DNA of 64,000 bases, from the NCBI GenBank assembly GCA_023443515.1, contig JAEZUC010000097.1, positions 124,001 to 188,000 of the forward strand, written 5' to 3'. Shown here one piece after another: positions 24,435-34,015 of this stretch (position 1 is the first letter of the stretch; every line of letters starts with the position of its first letter). This stretch comes from Bacillota bacterium (lineage in GTDB: Bacteria; Bacillota; Clostridia; Acetivibrionales; DSM-1351). The notes below the pieces were generated by a model, which was not told where the DNA came from, did no database searches, and worked only from the letters and a program-made list of their open reading frames with translations. A program made the position numbers and the translations under genes.

Positions 24435-25757
24435 TTATTTTTTTATGTTTCCTTCACTGTCGATATACGCCAGAATCAGCGGTTTCCTTTCATGAGGTAA
24501 TTCACTTATTACAACTGCTTCATTTAAAAGGGAAACAGCCTGTAAAAGCGTCTCTTCCCTGTTTGTATACAAAGTTGCGACACAATCTCCAACTTCTACC
24601 TTGTCTCCGGTTTTTTTATTAAACATAATGCCTGCACTATAGTCGATTTTACTATCCTTTGTCTCTCTTCCGGCTCCAAGTACCAGTGAAGCCATGCCTA
24701 TTTTGTCTGTTTTCATAGACTGTATATAGCCCGGCTTTTCACATTTAAAGCTCATTTTGTAAGCAGGCTGCGGGAACAGTGTATAGTCATCTATAACAGC
24801 TTTGTCCCCTTGCTGATTTTCAATCAGCTCAGCAAATTTGGACAATGCTCTTCCGCTTATAACTGCATCTACTACTCTTTTTCTGCACTCTTCCAGATTG
24901 CCTGTCCCGCTGAGTTCAAGCATTCTGGCAGCCAGCTCAAATGAGACATCTTTCAAATCCTCCGGCCCCTTGTTTTTTAGTGTATCAATGGCCTCAATTA
25001 TTTCTAGTGAATTTCCTACTGCATAACCAAGGGGAATGTCCATATCGGTAACTACCGCAACTGTTTTCCTTCCTGTATTGCGACCTATCTTTACCATAGC
25101 CTTTGCAAGTTCCACAGAATCCTCAAAGGTTTTCATAAATGCTCCGCTTCCGGTTTTTACATCCAGTACAATTCTGTCGGCACCTGAGGCAAGCTTTTTG
25201 CTCATAATACTGCTGGCAATTAGCGATATATTATTTACTGTTGCAGTCACGTCTCTCAATGCATATATTTTTTTATCAGCAGGAGCCAGATTTCCTGTTT
25301 GTCCTGCTATTGAGATGCCTTTATCTTTAACATTGTTTATAAATTGTTCTGTTGAAAGACTTGTATTAAATCCTGGTATTGACTCAAGCTTGTCTATTGT
25401 TCCTCCTGTATGTCCAAGCCCTCTGCCTGACATTTTTGCAACGGGTATTCCACAAGCGGCGACAATAGGAGCAAGGATAAGCGTGGTCTTGTCACCTACA
25501 CCTCCTGTGCTGTGTTTATCAACCTTTATACCGGGTATTGAAGAAAGATCAATTCTGTCTCCTGAATTTGCCATTACATTTGTCAAATCTGCAGTTTCTC
25601 TTTCGTTCATACCTTTAAGGAAAATAGCCATCAAAAGTGCAGCCGCCTGGTAATCAGGAACATTATTATTGCAATATTCCGAAATAAAGAAATTAATTTC
25701 ATCCAAGCTGAGTTCAAGACCGTCTCGTTTTTTCTCAATTATTTCGTACATTCTCAT
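24435..25757 (-). CDS. pdp: Pyrimidine-nucleoside phosphorylase
   Basis: Splits uridine and thymidine into base and (deoxy)ribose-1-phosphate. The 440-residue protein has the family phosphate-binding KHSTGGVGDKTTLILAP and the signature MSGRGLGHTGGTIDKLES. The longest frame begins at 25799, but GGAGGTTATATC precedes the ATG at 25757 (MRMYEIIEKKRDG), the usual start. It lies downstream of xerD, separated by a terminator. Confidence 0.94.
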   Translation of the reverse strand: MRMYEIIEKKRDGLELSLDEINFFISEYCNNNVPDYQAAALLMAIFLKGMNERETADLTNVMANSGDRIDLSSIPGIKVDKHSTGGVGDKTTLILAPIVAACGIPVAKMSGRGLGHTGGTIDKLESIPGFNTSLSTEQFINNVKDKGISIAGQTGNLAPADKKIYALRDVTATVNNISLIASSIMSKKLASGADRIVLDVKTGSGAFMKTFEDSVELAKAMVKIGRNTGRKTVAVVTDMDIPLGYAVGNSLEIIEAIDTLKNKGPEDLKDVSFELAARMLELSGTGNLEECRKRVVDAVISGRALSKFAELIENQQGDKAVIDDYTLFPQPAYKMSFKCEKPGYIQSMKTDKIGMASLVLGAGRETKDSKIDYSAGIMFNKKTGDKVEVGDCVATLYTNREETLLQAVSLLNEAVVISELPHERKPLILAYIDSEGNIKK

Positions 25758-25817
25758 GATATAACCTCCATTTGGACTTTCTTTTGTTTTATAAATCATA
25801 TATGTAGTATTTTACCA

Positions 25818-25851
25818 TAAAAAAAGGACATCTCAGTATTAATGAGTGTCC
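25818..25851 (-). terminator. Terminator of xerD
   Basis: GGACA and CTCA (25826-25835) pair with TGAG and TGTCC (25843-25851), with one bulged base, then a run of T on the minus strand. Confidence 0.85.
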
Positions 25852-25866
25852 CTTTGTACCACAAAA

Positions 25867-26751
25867 TTATGCTCTGGGATGAGTCTTTTTGTAAACATCT
25901 TTAATTTTGTTTTTAGCAATCTGTGCGTATATCTGAGTAGAAGAGATATCTGAATGACCAAGCATTTCCTGTATGGATCTGAGGTCTGCACCATTTTCAA
26001 GCAAATGTGCTGCAAAGGAATGTCTTAATGTATGTGGTGTTATGTCCTTATTTATTTTGGCTTGATTCTTGTAATGTTTAATAATCTTCCAGAACCCTTG
26101 TCTGGTAAGACGTTTACCGTTTACATTTACAAAAAGTGCTGTTTCCTGACTGTCCTGAATTAAAAAGTTGCGGGATTTTTCAAGATACTCATGTACTGCA
26201 GCCATTGATATTGATCCAATGGGAATTGTCCTTTCACGTGTGCCTTTATTGCACTTTATAAACCCTAGTTCAAAATTAATATCATCCAAGTTTAATGATA
26301 TAAGTTCTGAAACACGAATACCTGTTGCGTATAATAATTCTAGCATAGCCTTGTCACGGATTCCTTTAAGATCAAGGCACTTAGGTTGGTCGAGCAGTAA
26401 CTCAACCTCTTGGGTTGATAATATCTGTGGAAGCTTTTTTTCTACTTTAGGTGATTCCAACTCTGAGGTAGGGTCATTGTCTATTACTTTATCCTTATAG
26501 AGGAATTGATAAAAGGACCTTATGGACGCAAGGTTCCTTGATATGGTAGATGTAGCTCTACCCTTTTTCTGCAAATGCAACAAATAGGCAATTACAGTTG
26601 TCTTATTAGTATTTACGATGTTGGTTACGTTAATTTCTTTTAAGTATGTTATGTATTGTTCTATGTCCCGTTTATAGGACTGAAGCGTATTGAGTGATAA
26701 TCTCTTATCTCTCTCTAGAAAATTAATAAACTTTTCAACATTAGCTTCCAT
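25867..26751 (-). CDS. xerD: Tyrosine recombinase XerD
   Basis: A site-specific recombinase that resolves chromosome dimers at dif with XerC. The N-terminal SAM-like domain spans about residues 1-85. The catalytic residues are visible as ATGIRVSEL (Arg), HTLRHSFAAHLLENG (His-x-x-Arg), LGHSD (His) and TQIYAQI (Tyr). The length is 294 residues. A TTG at 26754 or the ATG at 26751 can serve; AAGGAG is upstream. It sits between spoIIM and pdp, the usual order in Firmicutes. Confidence 0.93.
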   Translation of the reverse strand: MEANVEKFINFLERDKRLSLNTLQSYKRDIEQYITYLKEINVTNIVNTNKTTVIAYLLHLQKKGRATSTISRNLASIRSFYQFLYKDKVIDNDPTSELESPKVEKKLPQILSTQEVELLLDQPKCLDLKGIRDKAMLELLYATGIRVSELISLNLDDINFELGFIKCNKGTRERTIPIGSISMAAVHEYLEKSRNFLIQDSQETALFVNVNGKRLTRQGFWKIIKHYKNQAKINKDITPHTLRHSFAAHLLENGADLRSIQEMLGHSDISSTQIYAQIAKNKIKDVYKKTHPRA

Positions 26752-26777
26752 CAAACAACGACTCCTTTATTATCTAT

Positions 26778-26836
26778 TTATCCATTTTATGTAAATGGAT
26801 AATTATACGAAACCATTTTTTAGTATTTAATGGTTT
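26778..26836 (-). terminator. Two tandem hairpins between spoIIM and xerD
   Basis: TTATCCATTT/AAATGGATAA (26778-26787, 26793-26802) and AAACCATT/AATGGTTT (26810-26817, 26829-26836). Either could end the spoIIM transcript. T-runs are modest. Confidence 0.45.
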
Positions 26837-26922
26837 TCTAATAATATTCTAATACAAATTATGTAATTTTGAAAGGATTATTTAGGATTTTTATCAATTT
26901 TTAACAAATTTTCTATCTGTAA

Positions 26923-27558
26923 TTATACAAATGTCAATAATTTTAATGTAAATGGAGCAATAAAGGCATCCAAAATTGTCATAAACAGTATAAATAAGGA
27001 AAAGAAAATTGCAACAAAGCAGTATGGCACAAACTTATTTTTTAATGTGTCTTCTTTTTTAACAGGTTTTTTAACCCAATTTTTTAGTATTCCTTTTGTT
27101 AATCTTATACCATTTACACCAAGGGCAATAATAAAAGGTACTGTCAGGATTTCTTTGGGAAGAAAGCAGAAAACTGATACCAATATACCCTTTTCTCCCA
27201 GAACCCCCATTACAATCCCTGAACTAAATCCTGTAGTGAACCCCCTCATTCCCATGGTCAGGTAATAAACAGGTAATCCTATTACTGTAACTCCAAGCAA
27301 CCAAAAAAGTATTATAATTCTCATACTACCCAGTATAGAAATCTTCAGCAAGGATATTCCAGTTACGTTGTCACTGTTTAACAGCTTTAAAAAGTCATTA
27401 AAAAAAGTAGTCATTTCGGTTTTCTGGTGGTAGTCCAGCTCATTAACCGCCAGAGCTCCTGCCACAATTCCGATTATATAAAAAATAAATAAACTCAGGT
27501 ATGTGTATTTATTATCTCTTATGTGTTCTTTTACTACATTCGCTGTTTTGTGAATCAC
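26923..27558 (-). CDS. spoIIM: Stage II sporulation protein M
   Basis: A membrane protein of the SpoIID-SpoIIM-SpoIIP complex that drives engulfment during sporulation. About 211 residues with five hydrophobic segments; NGIRLTKGIL and the FTTGFSSGIVMGVLG region are family features. The longest frame opens with TTG at 27579, but GGGGGAT precedes the GTG at 27558, so I use that; the choice is uncertain. It lies downstream of nudF. Confidence 0.88.
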   Translation of the reverse strand: MIHKTANVVKEHIRDNKYTYLSLFIFYIIGIVAGALAVNELDYHQKTEMTTFFNDFLKLLNSDNVTGISLLKISILGSMRIIILFWLLGVTVIGLPVYYLTMGMRGFTTGFSSGIVMGVLGEKGILVSVFCFLPKEILTVPFIIALGVNGIRLTKGILKNWVKKPVKKEDTLKNKFVPYCFVAIFFSLFILFMTILDAFIAPFTLKLLTFV

Positions 27559-27660
27559 AATCTTATCCCCCGGCGTCAAAAATGTTTTAACCCTTGTTAC
27601 TTATTAAATATATATGCCGGATAAACATAAGATATTACTATAATTTAATAACTTTTTACA

Positions 27661-28203
27661 TTACTTTTCACGTATTATTTTTTCTGCCATCATAACACCT
27701 ATAATAGTTTTTGCATCTGTTATCTCGTGTTTTAGAATCATGTCAACCAGTTCAGAAACATGAATCTTCTCTACATCCAGAAATTCGTCTTCATCAGTAC
27801 ATGAATCTCCCTGAGTAAGCTCAGTGGCAGCATACATATGAATAACTTCGTCGCAGAAACCCGGCGTGGTATGTATGCTTATCAAATGTTCTAGCTTTCC
27901 GGCACGTAGACCCGTCTCCTCCATTAACTCCCTTTCTGCGCATAGTTTTGGGTCTTCCCCCGCTGAATCAAGTTTACCGGCAGGTAATTCAAGGGTTGTC
28001 ATATCAAGAGGCTTTCTGAATTGCTTAACCATGTACAGCTCACCCTTTTCATTTATGGGAACAACTACCGAAGCTCCGGGATGCAAAACTATATCTCTTG
28101 TAGCTTCCTTCCCGTTTGGAAGGCTGACAGTTAATTTTTGTACTTTAATTATGTTGCCTTTATATATATCCTCTGTTTTAAGTGTTTTTTCATTATAATC
28201 CAT
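27661..28203 (-). CDS. nudF: NUDIX hydrolase, ADP-ribose pyrophosphatase type
   Basis: A 180-residue Nudix enzyme that likely hydrolyses ADP-ribose. The Nudix box reads AGKLDSAGEDPKLCAERELMEETGL in two parts: the glycine-led start and the REL-EE core are clear, with one extra residue between glycine and the first glutamate compared with the classic spacing. It lies 14 nt after rnhA. The ribosome binding site is AGGAGG. Confidence 0.9.
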   Translation of the reverse strand: MDYNEKTLKTEDIYKGNIIKVQKLTVSLPNGKEATRDIVLHPGASVVVPINEKGELYMVKQFRKPLDMTTLELPAGKLDSAGEDPKLCAERELMEETGLRAGKLEHLISIHTTPGFCDEVIHMYAATELTQGDSCTDEDEFLDVEKIHVSELVDMILKHEITDAKTIIGVMMAEKIIREK

Positions 28204-28217
28204 GTTTTAAATTCCTC

Positions 28218-28655
28218 CTATGTGTTTTTCTTAATTTCATCCGTTGCAAGCTTGTCGCACCGATTATTATACTCATTATCTGCATGGCCCTTAACCTTTA
28301 TCCACTTTATTTCATGAATTCCTGCAAGGTTGACCAGTTCTTTCCATAACTCAACATTTTTTACTTCTTCATTTTTATTCCGCTTCCATCCGTTTTTTAT
28401 CCATTTGTCAAGCCACCCCTGCAAAAAGGCATTTACAAGATATGCACTGTCACTGTATAAATTAACTTTGCATGGCTCTTTTAGTCTTTTCAGGGCTTCA
28501 TATGCAGCAGTCAGCTCCATTTTATTGTTTGTAGTACTCTTTTCAAATCCGGAAATTTCAGTTTTATGCTCACCATACATCAGTACTGCTCCCCAGCCTC
28601 CGGGACCGGGGTTACCGGAACAGGCCCCATCAGTGTATATTTCTACTTGCTTCAT
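28218..28655 (-). CDS. rnhA: Ribonuclease HI
   Basis: Degrades RNA in RNA-DNA hybrids. The 145 residues carry the four catalytic acidic residues D9, E47, D69 and D134 and the loop H124, within YTDGACSGNPGPGG, NNKMEL, YSDSAY and KGHADNEYNN. The ribosome binding site is CAGGAGG. It appears to share a transcript with proC upstream and nudF downstream. Confidence 0.96.
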   Translation of the reverse strand: MKQVEIYTDGACSGNPGPGGWGAVLMYGEHKTEISGFEKSTTNNKMELTAAYEALKRLKEPCKVNLYSDSAYLVNAFLQGWLDKWIKNGWKRNKNEEVKNVELWKELVNLAGIHEIKWIKVKGHADNEYNNRCDKLATDEIKKNT

Positions 28656-28690
28656 TCCGCCTCCTGATAATCAATCATCAAATTCATTCT

Positions 28691-29503
28691 TTATCCGTAG
28701 ATTTTACCAAGCTCTCTTGCTTTTTTTGTACACTCGTTCATAGCTTCCATTATAGAGTTTCTAAACCCGTACTTTTCCAAAGCAGCAACCGCCTCAATTG
28801 TAGTACCTGCCGGTGAGCAAACCTGATCTTTCAACTCTCCGGGATGCTTACCTGTCTCCGCTACCATTTTTGCACTTCCTGACACCGCCTGAGAAGCAAG
28901 CCTGTACGCAGTTTGTCTTGGGATACCTGATAGAACAGCCGCATCTGCCATTGCCTCTATCAACATAAAAATATAGGCCGGGCTGCTACCGGTAAGCGCT
29001 ACAACTTCGTTCATAAGTTTTTCTTCCATACATTCTACCTTACCAAGTGAACCAAGGAGATTCATTGCTTCTTTAACTTCACTGTCCAAAACACATGAAT
29101 CAAAGCTTATAAGGGTCATTCCTTCACCAATTACAGCCGGAGTATTCGGCATTGCCCTAATTATTTTCTTGTCTTCACCTAGTGTGCTTTTGTAAGTTTT
29201 AAGAGGAATCCCCGCAGCAATACTTATAAAAATCTTTTCATTTGTAAATAACTCCTTTATATCTTCCAAAACTATCTTTACGACGTTTGGCTTAACCGCA
29301 AGAAATACAAAATCACATTTGTTTACAATTTCTTGGGAATTTCCTTCTGCATTTACTCCCAAATCACTGCATAATACTTCAAGCTTTGCCTTATCCAAAT
29401 CAAAAACATGAATATCTGAAGGGTTGACAATCTGTGCCCCAATTATTCCTTTTATCATTGCTGTTCCCATCATTCCTGTACCTATAAATCCAATTTTCTT
29501 CAT
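28691..29503 (-). CDS. proC: Pyrroline-5-carboxylate reductase
   Basis: Reduces pyrroline-5-carboxylate to proline with NAD(P)H. The 270-residue protein begins MKKIGFIGTGMMGTAM, the nucleotide-binding motif, and has the C-terminal signature SPAGTTIEAVAALEK. The longest frame begins at 29521, but GGAGGAAACATT precedes the ATG at 29503. It is the first gene of a proC-rnhA-nudF run. Confidence 0.95.
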   Translation of the reverse strand: MKKIGFIGTGMMGTAMIKGIIGAQIVNPSDIHVFDLDKAKLEVLCSDLGVNAEGNSQEIVNKCDFVFLAVKPNVVKIVLEDIKELFTNEKIFISIAAGIPLKTYKSTLGEDKKIIRAMPNTPAVIGEGMTLISFDSCVLDSEVKEAMNLLGSLGKVECMEEKLMNEVVALTGSSPAYIFMLIEAMADAAVLSGIPRQTAYRLASQAVSGSAKMVAETGKHPGELKDQVCSPAGTTIEAVAALEKYGFRNSIMEAMNECTKKARELGKIYG

Positions 29504-29601
29504 AATGTTTCCTCCATTCATATTTTTTTCCGCTTTTTATCAATACTACTATTATATCTCATAAACAGAATTTGAAAAGTAAATATAAAATTTCGTTAAA
29601 A

Positions 29602-29630
29602 TGGCACAGTACCCTTTTAGTACTGTGCCA
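29602..29630 (-). terminator. Terminator of the lctP-paaK transcript
   Basis: An 11-bp perfect stem, TGGCACAGTAC (29602-29612) and GTACTGTGCCA (29620-29630), is followed by TTTTAA on the minus strand just after paaK. Confidence 0.85.
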
Positions 29631-29651
29631 CAAACAATCTCAACCAGCGTT

Positions 29652-30950
29652 TTATTGGTTTCTCATATCAATTACACGCTTTGCTTTTCCGGTTGTTCTT
29701 TCAATTGATTTTGGTTCTACAAGCCTTACCTTTGCATCAATCTGCAGAACGACTTTTAGCTCATGACGTATTCTTTTTTCAAGTTTTTCCAACTCACTGA
29801 ATTTTTCAAGGAGTTTTCCGTCAATAAGCTCTACATGTACTTCAATTGCGTCCATATACCCGTTTTTAGTTACTATTATCTGATAGTGTGGGCCAATTCC
29901 TTCCATACCTACAAGTACACTCTCTATTTGTGAAGGAAATACGTTAACACCTCTGATTATCAGCATATCATCAGTTCTACCTAGAACCTTGTTCATTCTG
30001 ACTGTTGTCCTTCCGCACTCACATTTTTCCGGGTTCAGTATGGTTATATCCTTTGTTCTGTAACGGAGCATAGGAATTCCCTCTTTTGTCAGTGTTGTAA
30101 GTACAAGTTCTCCTTTATTTCCATACTCAAGGGCTTCTCCTGATTCTGAATTAATTATTTCAGGGTAAAAATGGTCTTCATTAATGTGCATACCACACTG
30201 GCAGTAACATTCACCCGCAACCCCGGGGCCCTGTACTTCACTCAATCCATAATTCTCTGTAGCCTTTATACCCCATCTTCTCTCTATTTCAGCCCTCATT
30301 TCAGGAGTATGTCCTTCCCCTCCGAACAAGCCAAGCTTCAGTTTAAGCTTACTTTTGTCAAGACCCATTTCATCTGCAATCTCTGCCAAATAAAGTGCAT
30401 ATGATGGTGTTCCAACAAGAATAGTGGTGCCAAAATCCTGCATAAGCATGAGCTGTCTTTCTGATTGACCGCTGGAGGAAGGAACAACTGTAATACCTAC
30501 CTTTTCAAGCCCTTGATGCAGTCCGAAGCCACCTGTAAAAAGACCGTACCCGAAAACAACCTGTGCAATATCATCTTCTCTCCCACCTGCTGCAATAACA
30601 AGTCTTGCTATATTTTCTGACCAGTTTTCCATGTCATTTTTTGTATAACCTACGACTATGGGCTTGCCTGTGGTACCTGATGACGCATGAAGCCTGACTA
30701 TTTTTTTGAGAGGTACTGCAAATAGCCCATAGGGATAATTGTCTCTTAAGTCATTCTTTGTTGTAAACGGAATCTTCTCTATATCTTTTAACGTTTGGAT
30801 ATGCTCAGGCTTAAGGCCTATTTCATCAAATTTCCTCTTATACATGGGAACATTCTCATATGCAACTTTTACGATATTTTTCAAACCTTCCAGTTGAATT
30901 TCTTTCATTGAATTTCTTGACATACACTCAACCTGAGTATTCCAAATCAT
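29652..30950 (-). CDS. paaK: Phenylacetate-CoA ligase family protein
   Basis: An adenylate-forming acyl-CoA synthetase, 432 residues, that activates an aryl acid such as phenylacetate with ATP and CoA. Motifs are HASSGTTGKPIVVGYT (P-loop), YGLSEVQGPGVAGEC (adenine binding) and YRTKDIT. In anaerobes lacking the aerobic paa pathway, it more likely serves aromatic amino acid fermentation with indolepyruvate/phenylpyruvate ferredoxin oxidoreductases, none of which is in the window. It lies 21 nt after the lactate-permease-family gene. Confidence 0.92.
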   Translation of the reverse strand: MIWNTQVECMSRNSMKEIQLEGLKNIVKVAYENVPMYKRKFDEIGLKPEHIQTLKDIEKIPFTTKNDLRDNYPYGLFAVPLKKIVRLHASSGTTGKPIVVGYTKNDMENWSENIARLVIAAGGREDDIAQVVFGYGLFTGGFGLHQGLEKVGITVVPSSSGQSERQLMLMQDFGTTILVGTPSYALYLAEIADEMGLDKSKLKLKLGLFGGEGHTPEMRAEIERRWGIKATENYGLSEVQGPGVAGECYCQCGMHINEDHFYPEIINSESGEALEYGNKGELVLTTLTKEGIPMLRYRTKDITILNPEKCECGRTTVRMNKVLGRTDDMLIIRGVNVFPSQIESVLVGMEGIGPHYQIIVTKNGYMDAIEVHVELIDGKLLEKFSELEKLEKRIRHELKVVLQIDAKVRLVEPKSIERTTGKAKRVIDMRNQ

Positions 30951-30971
30951 TTTAACTTCCCCCTATTTGTC

Positions 30972-32567
30972 TTATATTTTCAATCCTATTTTAAGTAACA
31001 TCATTGCGTACACAGATGTTACAAATGTCAAAATTAATGCGAAAACAAATGCTATTCTGATTACTTTGTTTTCTTCACCCAACTTGTCTATTGATGCTGC
31101 TGCATTTTGAAGCTTTGCCGGAGAAATAACGCTTGCCAGACCTCCTCCGAAGGCCAGTGTAGCAGTAACAATTATAAGTCCGTCAAGTCCCAGATTCAGT
31201 TTATTTGCAGTTTCCATTGTATAGTTTGCAAACATGGCAATAGTTGAAGCTTCACTTCCTGTAACAAAACCTCCGAAGAGACCGATGAAGCCTGTAATAA
31301 ATCCATATGCCCCGCTGAATGCATCTGCCGAGGTACTGGCCAGAACTTTTATCATACTTTCGGTTTGGTATGCCATAGTTTCAAGACTCCAGCCCGAATA
31401 GTTCATTACTTCACCTATTGCAAAGAATATTGCAGCTGAAAACACAGGTCTTGGAGCTCTTTTTATCCATACTTTTACAGAGGCCTTCAACTCTGATTTT
31501 TTAGGTTGTATTACAAGCATTGATACAACTACAGCAACTGCAATCCATGTATATGCATTCCATAGAGCTCTTGTTGCAATCGGCTTTCCATCAACTGTTA
31601 TTCCCTTTATAGGCAGTGCAAGATTGTAAAGTGAATCATAAATCGGCTTTGGAAGATTCAATGCAAGTATGAAGCCTATAAGTATAATCCAGGGACTCAA
31701 TGCCTTCCACAGAGGATATCTCTTTTCATATTCTCTTTCTTCAGCGGTCAAGATACTTTTATCAATTACTTTTTTACCGGTAAGCTTAAGGTAAAGCGCC
31801 ATTACCACTATTACTGCTAGCCCACTTAAAACTCCCGTCAATGTTACCAGATTATCCACCTTGTTAGTGAAAAATGCTACAAGTGCTATAACTCCACCTG
31901 TTACTATACAGGGTAGAAAGCCCTTCTTTATTCCCTTCCATTTATCAACGATATACAGCATGCAGAAGCCGATCAATGTTGAAACAAGGGGTAAAAACAT
32001 AAAAAATACCCTTCCTGCCTGAGAAGGCGATATTTCATTCCCTTGTCCCAAAAAGTTGTTTGCAAAGTCCAGAAATGCCACTAAAGGAGCACCAAGAAGC
32101 GAGTATGTACAAAGTGAATCATACCCAATAGACGGAAGTGCAATTGAAACATATGTGGAATAACCCATTGCCAAGAGAATTGGCGGAAGAATTGATACAG
32201 GTGTAGCACCCACCGCTACCATTAAAGTACCAAATCCTATATTTATCATCATAATTTGAACTGCTTTATTATGACTTGCTATTGTCTTTATAAATATTAT
32301 TATTCTTTTTAAGGCTCCGGTTTTTTCCATATAAGCCATCATAAATAGCGACGTCAGTACTATCATTGAAACCGGAAATGAACGAATGAAACCCGATACA
32401 GTTGATCGGAAAATAACAGGCAAAGAAGTTTCAAAGAATAGAAATGCTACAACAGATACGCAAAGCCAGCCGATGATACCACTGATATCAGCTGACTTCT
32501 TAAAAATTACAAGCATACATACTATTACCAATATTGGTAATAGTGTCAAAATAAGTGACCCTACCAT
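30972..32567 (-). CDS. lctP: L-lactate permease family transporter
   Basis: A 531-residue inner-membrane carboxylate transporter of the LctP family with about 13-14 hydrophobic segments. GSEASTIAMFANYT and VGATPVSILPP are recognisable family regions. The longest frame begins at 32582, but GGAGGACGGTAGA precedes the ATG at 32567. Cotranscription with paaK suggests that the true substrate may be an aromatic or other carboxylate; this is inference. It precedes paaK on the minus strand. Confidence 0.85.
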   Translation of the reverse strand: MVGSLILTLLPILVIVCMLVIFKKSADISGIIGWLCVSVVAFLFFETSLPVIFRSTVSGFIRSFPVSMIVLTSLFMMAYMEKTGALKRIIIFIKTIASHNKAVQIMMINIGFGTLMVAVGATPVSILPPILLAMGYSTYVSIALPSIGYDSLCTYSLLGAPLVAFLDFANNFLGQGNEISPSQAGRVFFMFLPLVSTLIGFCMLYIVDKWKGIKKGFLPCIVTGGVIALVAFFTNKVDNLVTLTGVLSGLAVIVVMALYLKLTGKKVIDKSILTAEEREYEKRYPLWKALSPWIILIGFILALNLPKPIYDSLYNLALPIKGITVDGKPIATRALWNAYTWIAVAVVVSMLVIQPKKSELKASVKVWIKRAPRPVFSAAIFFAIGEVMNYSGWSLETMAYQTESMIKVLASTSADAFSGAYGFITGFIGLFGGFVTGSEASTIAMFANYTMETANKLNLGLDGLIIVTATLAFGGGLASVISPAKLQNAAASIDKLGEENKVIRIAFVFALILTFVTSVYAMMLLKIGLKI

Positions 32568-32679
32568 TCTACCGTCCTCCATAAAACTAAATTAATTAAA
32601 ACCCATTCTACTAAACTACAGATGCAAAACAAAAACCATGCAATATTATTTTATTACAAACTTCTACAAAAATAAAGAA

Positions 32680-33681
32680 TTATTTGGAGGAAGATGCAGA
32701 ATCTGCAGAAGCATAGTATTTTGACAATAACTGATAGTAGTTATATGTCTCCTCTGCATATTTTTCCTTTGTCTTAATAGGCCCGAAATTTCTTGAAATT
32801 TTTGACTGATTATATTCAGCCATTATTTTTTGCAGCTGTTCCTTTTTAAGATTATTAAGGTTCACGTTTTTCTCCCCGGTCATTTGAATTGCTCTTGCTT
32901 TTAGCTGAACAGCACAAAAATATACTGCCAGTTCCGGGGTTTCAAGCATTTCCCTGATCTCCTTATCGGAATAATTTATTATCAAAGAACTTTTTCCGTG
33001 AACAACCTGTTCGTTGAAACGCACATTATCTATACCTATCTGACAAATACCAATTGACTTACCGCCGAACAAAGGAATTCCGTCGAGAATATCCTCCTGT
33101 CCCAGAAACATCATTTCCCTGAATAAAACCGCAGATAAAAAGGCCTTGGGCATCTTTTGGGCTTTTGCAGTTTTTGCAATAACAGGCTCTAGATCAGATA
33201 AAGCTTCAAAAGTATACTCAAAATCGTTGATATAATAAAAATCAAGCTTTTTATGTCTGTATGAGTCTGAATCAACCTGACTTTTTAACTGCTGAGTTAT
33301 ACTTTTACTCTCAGGTTTGTACATAAAATCATTGAAAGTAAAACCCTCATCGGAGCCATTGTTATTATTTTGTTCCTGAAGGTACATATAGTCATTGGTG
33401 TTTATGCTATTAAGTGTTTTTCCGTCATATGTACTGTTTAATTTGTATTTATATGTTACATTATTTCCGTTTTTATTTGGTGAATTCCCGGTGTATCTGT
33501 CTCCCCGGGAGGTTCGTTCACCGTACATATACTTCATTTCTTTTTCTTTTATTTTTAAATATGTCTTTCCTATATCAGCCTTTATATGTATATATCCGTT
33601 TGCATAATTAAGTAACGTAAAACAAGTCATTATCATGATTAAAGAAAAAGCAATTTTTTTCTTTAATTCAGCCGTCTTCAT
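32680..33681 (-). CDS. Secreted protein with lysozyme-like C-terminal domain
   Basis: A 333-residue exported protein. A signal peptide or membrane anchor covers about residues 8-30, then an Asn/Lys/Tyr-rich spacer (about 45-130), then a domain (about 150-325) resembling lytic transglycosylases: PKAFLSAVLFREMM has a glutamate in the position of the catalytic helix, GKSIGICQIG resembles the GLMQI motif, and MAEYNQS resembles the AYN motif. I infer peptidoglycan cleavage; the match is to short motifs only. The longest frame begins at 33696, but GGAGG precedes the ATG at 33681. A TTGACA-N17-TATAAC promoter lies upstream. Confidence 0.7.
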   Translation of the reverse strand: MKTAELKKKIAFSLIMIMTCFTLLNYANGYIHIKADIGKTYLKIKEKEMKYMYGERTSRGDRYTGNSPNKNGNNVTYKYKLNSTYDGKTLNSINTNDYMYLQEQNNNNGSDEGFTFNDFMYKPESKSITQQLKSQVDSDSYRHKKLDFYYINDFEYTFEALSDLEPVIAKTAKAQKMPKAFLSAVLFREMMFLGQEDILDGIPLFGGKSIGICQIGIDNVRFNEQVVHGKSSLIINYSDKEIREMLETPELAVYFCAVQLKARAIQMTGEKNVNLNNLKKEQLQKIMAEYNQSKISRNFGPIKTKEKYAEETYNYYQLLSKYYASADSASSSK

Positions 33682-33756
33682 ATGATTTTCCTCCATGCAC
33701 CGATTTTTTTCGGCACAATAATGTACGTATTCAGCTTTTAGTCTATTTCCTTATTT

Positions 33757-33785
33757 GTTATACATATTTATAAAGGAAATGTCAA
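33757..33785 (-). promoter_or_regulatory. Promoter of the lysozyme-like gene
   Basis: On the minus strand, TTGACA (33785-33780), 17 nt, TATAAC (33762-33757). A hairpin (GTGCCGA/TCGGTGC) then sits just before the ribosome binding site. Confidence 0.75.
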
Positions 33786-33929
33786 TTATTCTATTTTACC
33801 AAAAACAATTAAATTCAGTAAGCGTTATCCATTACCGCCTAATAAATCATTTTATTTGCTAATAAGTATGTTTTCCTAGCACATTTGCAAAATTGCTCAA
33901 AGTGTTCATTTTCTAAGCATTTCACACAT

Positions 33930-33979
33930 AAAAATAGACAAAAACACAGGAGTAACTCCACCCTTTTTTGTCTATTTTT
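33930..33979. terminator. Terminator of the beta-CASP nuclease gene
   Basis: A 15-bp perfect stem (33930-33944 and 33965-33979), flanked by A and T runs, lies after the 34016-35647 stop codon. The remaining part of this 334-base gap has only the promoter and hairpin noted for the lysozyme-like gene. Confidence 0.85.
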
Positions 33980-34015
33980 AATAATCCCATATTTAAAATT
34001 ACAATATAGTAATTT

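Noticed and set aside
25036..25653. 205-codon plus-strand frame opposite pdp
   Set aside because: It is antisense to a strongly conserved phosphorylase; the Ser/Pro-rich product is an artefact.
33395..33611. Two overlapping plus-strand frames inside the lysozyme-like gene
   Set aside because: They are shadows of the Asn/Tyr-rich spacer of the gene on the minus strand, without ribosome binding sites.
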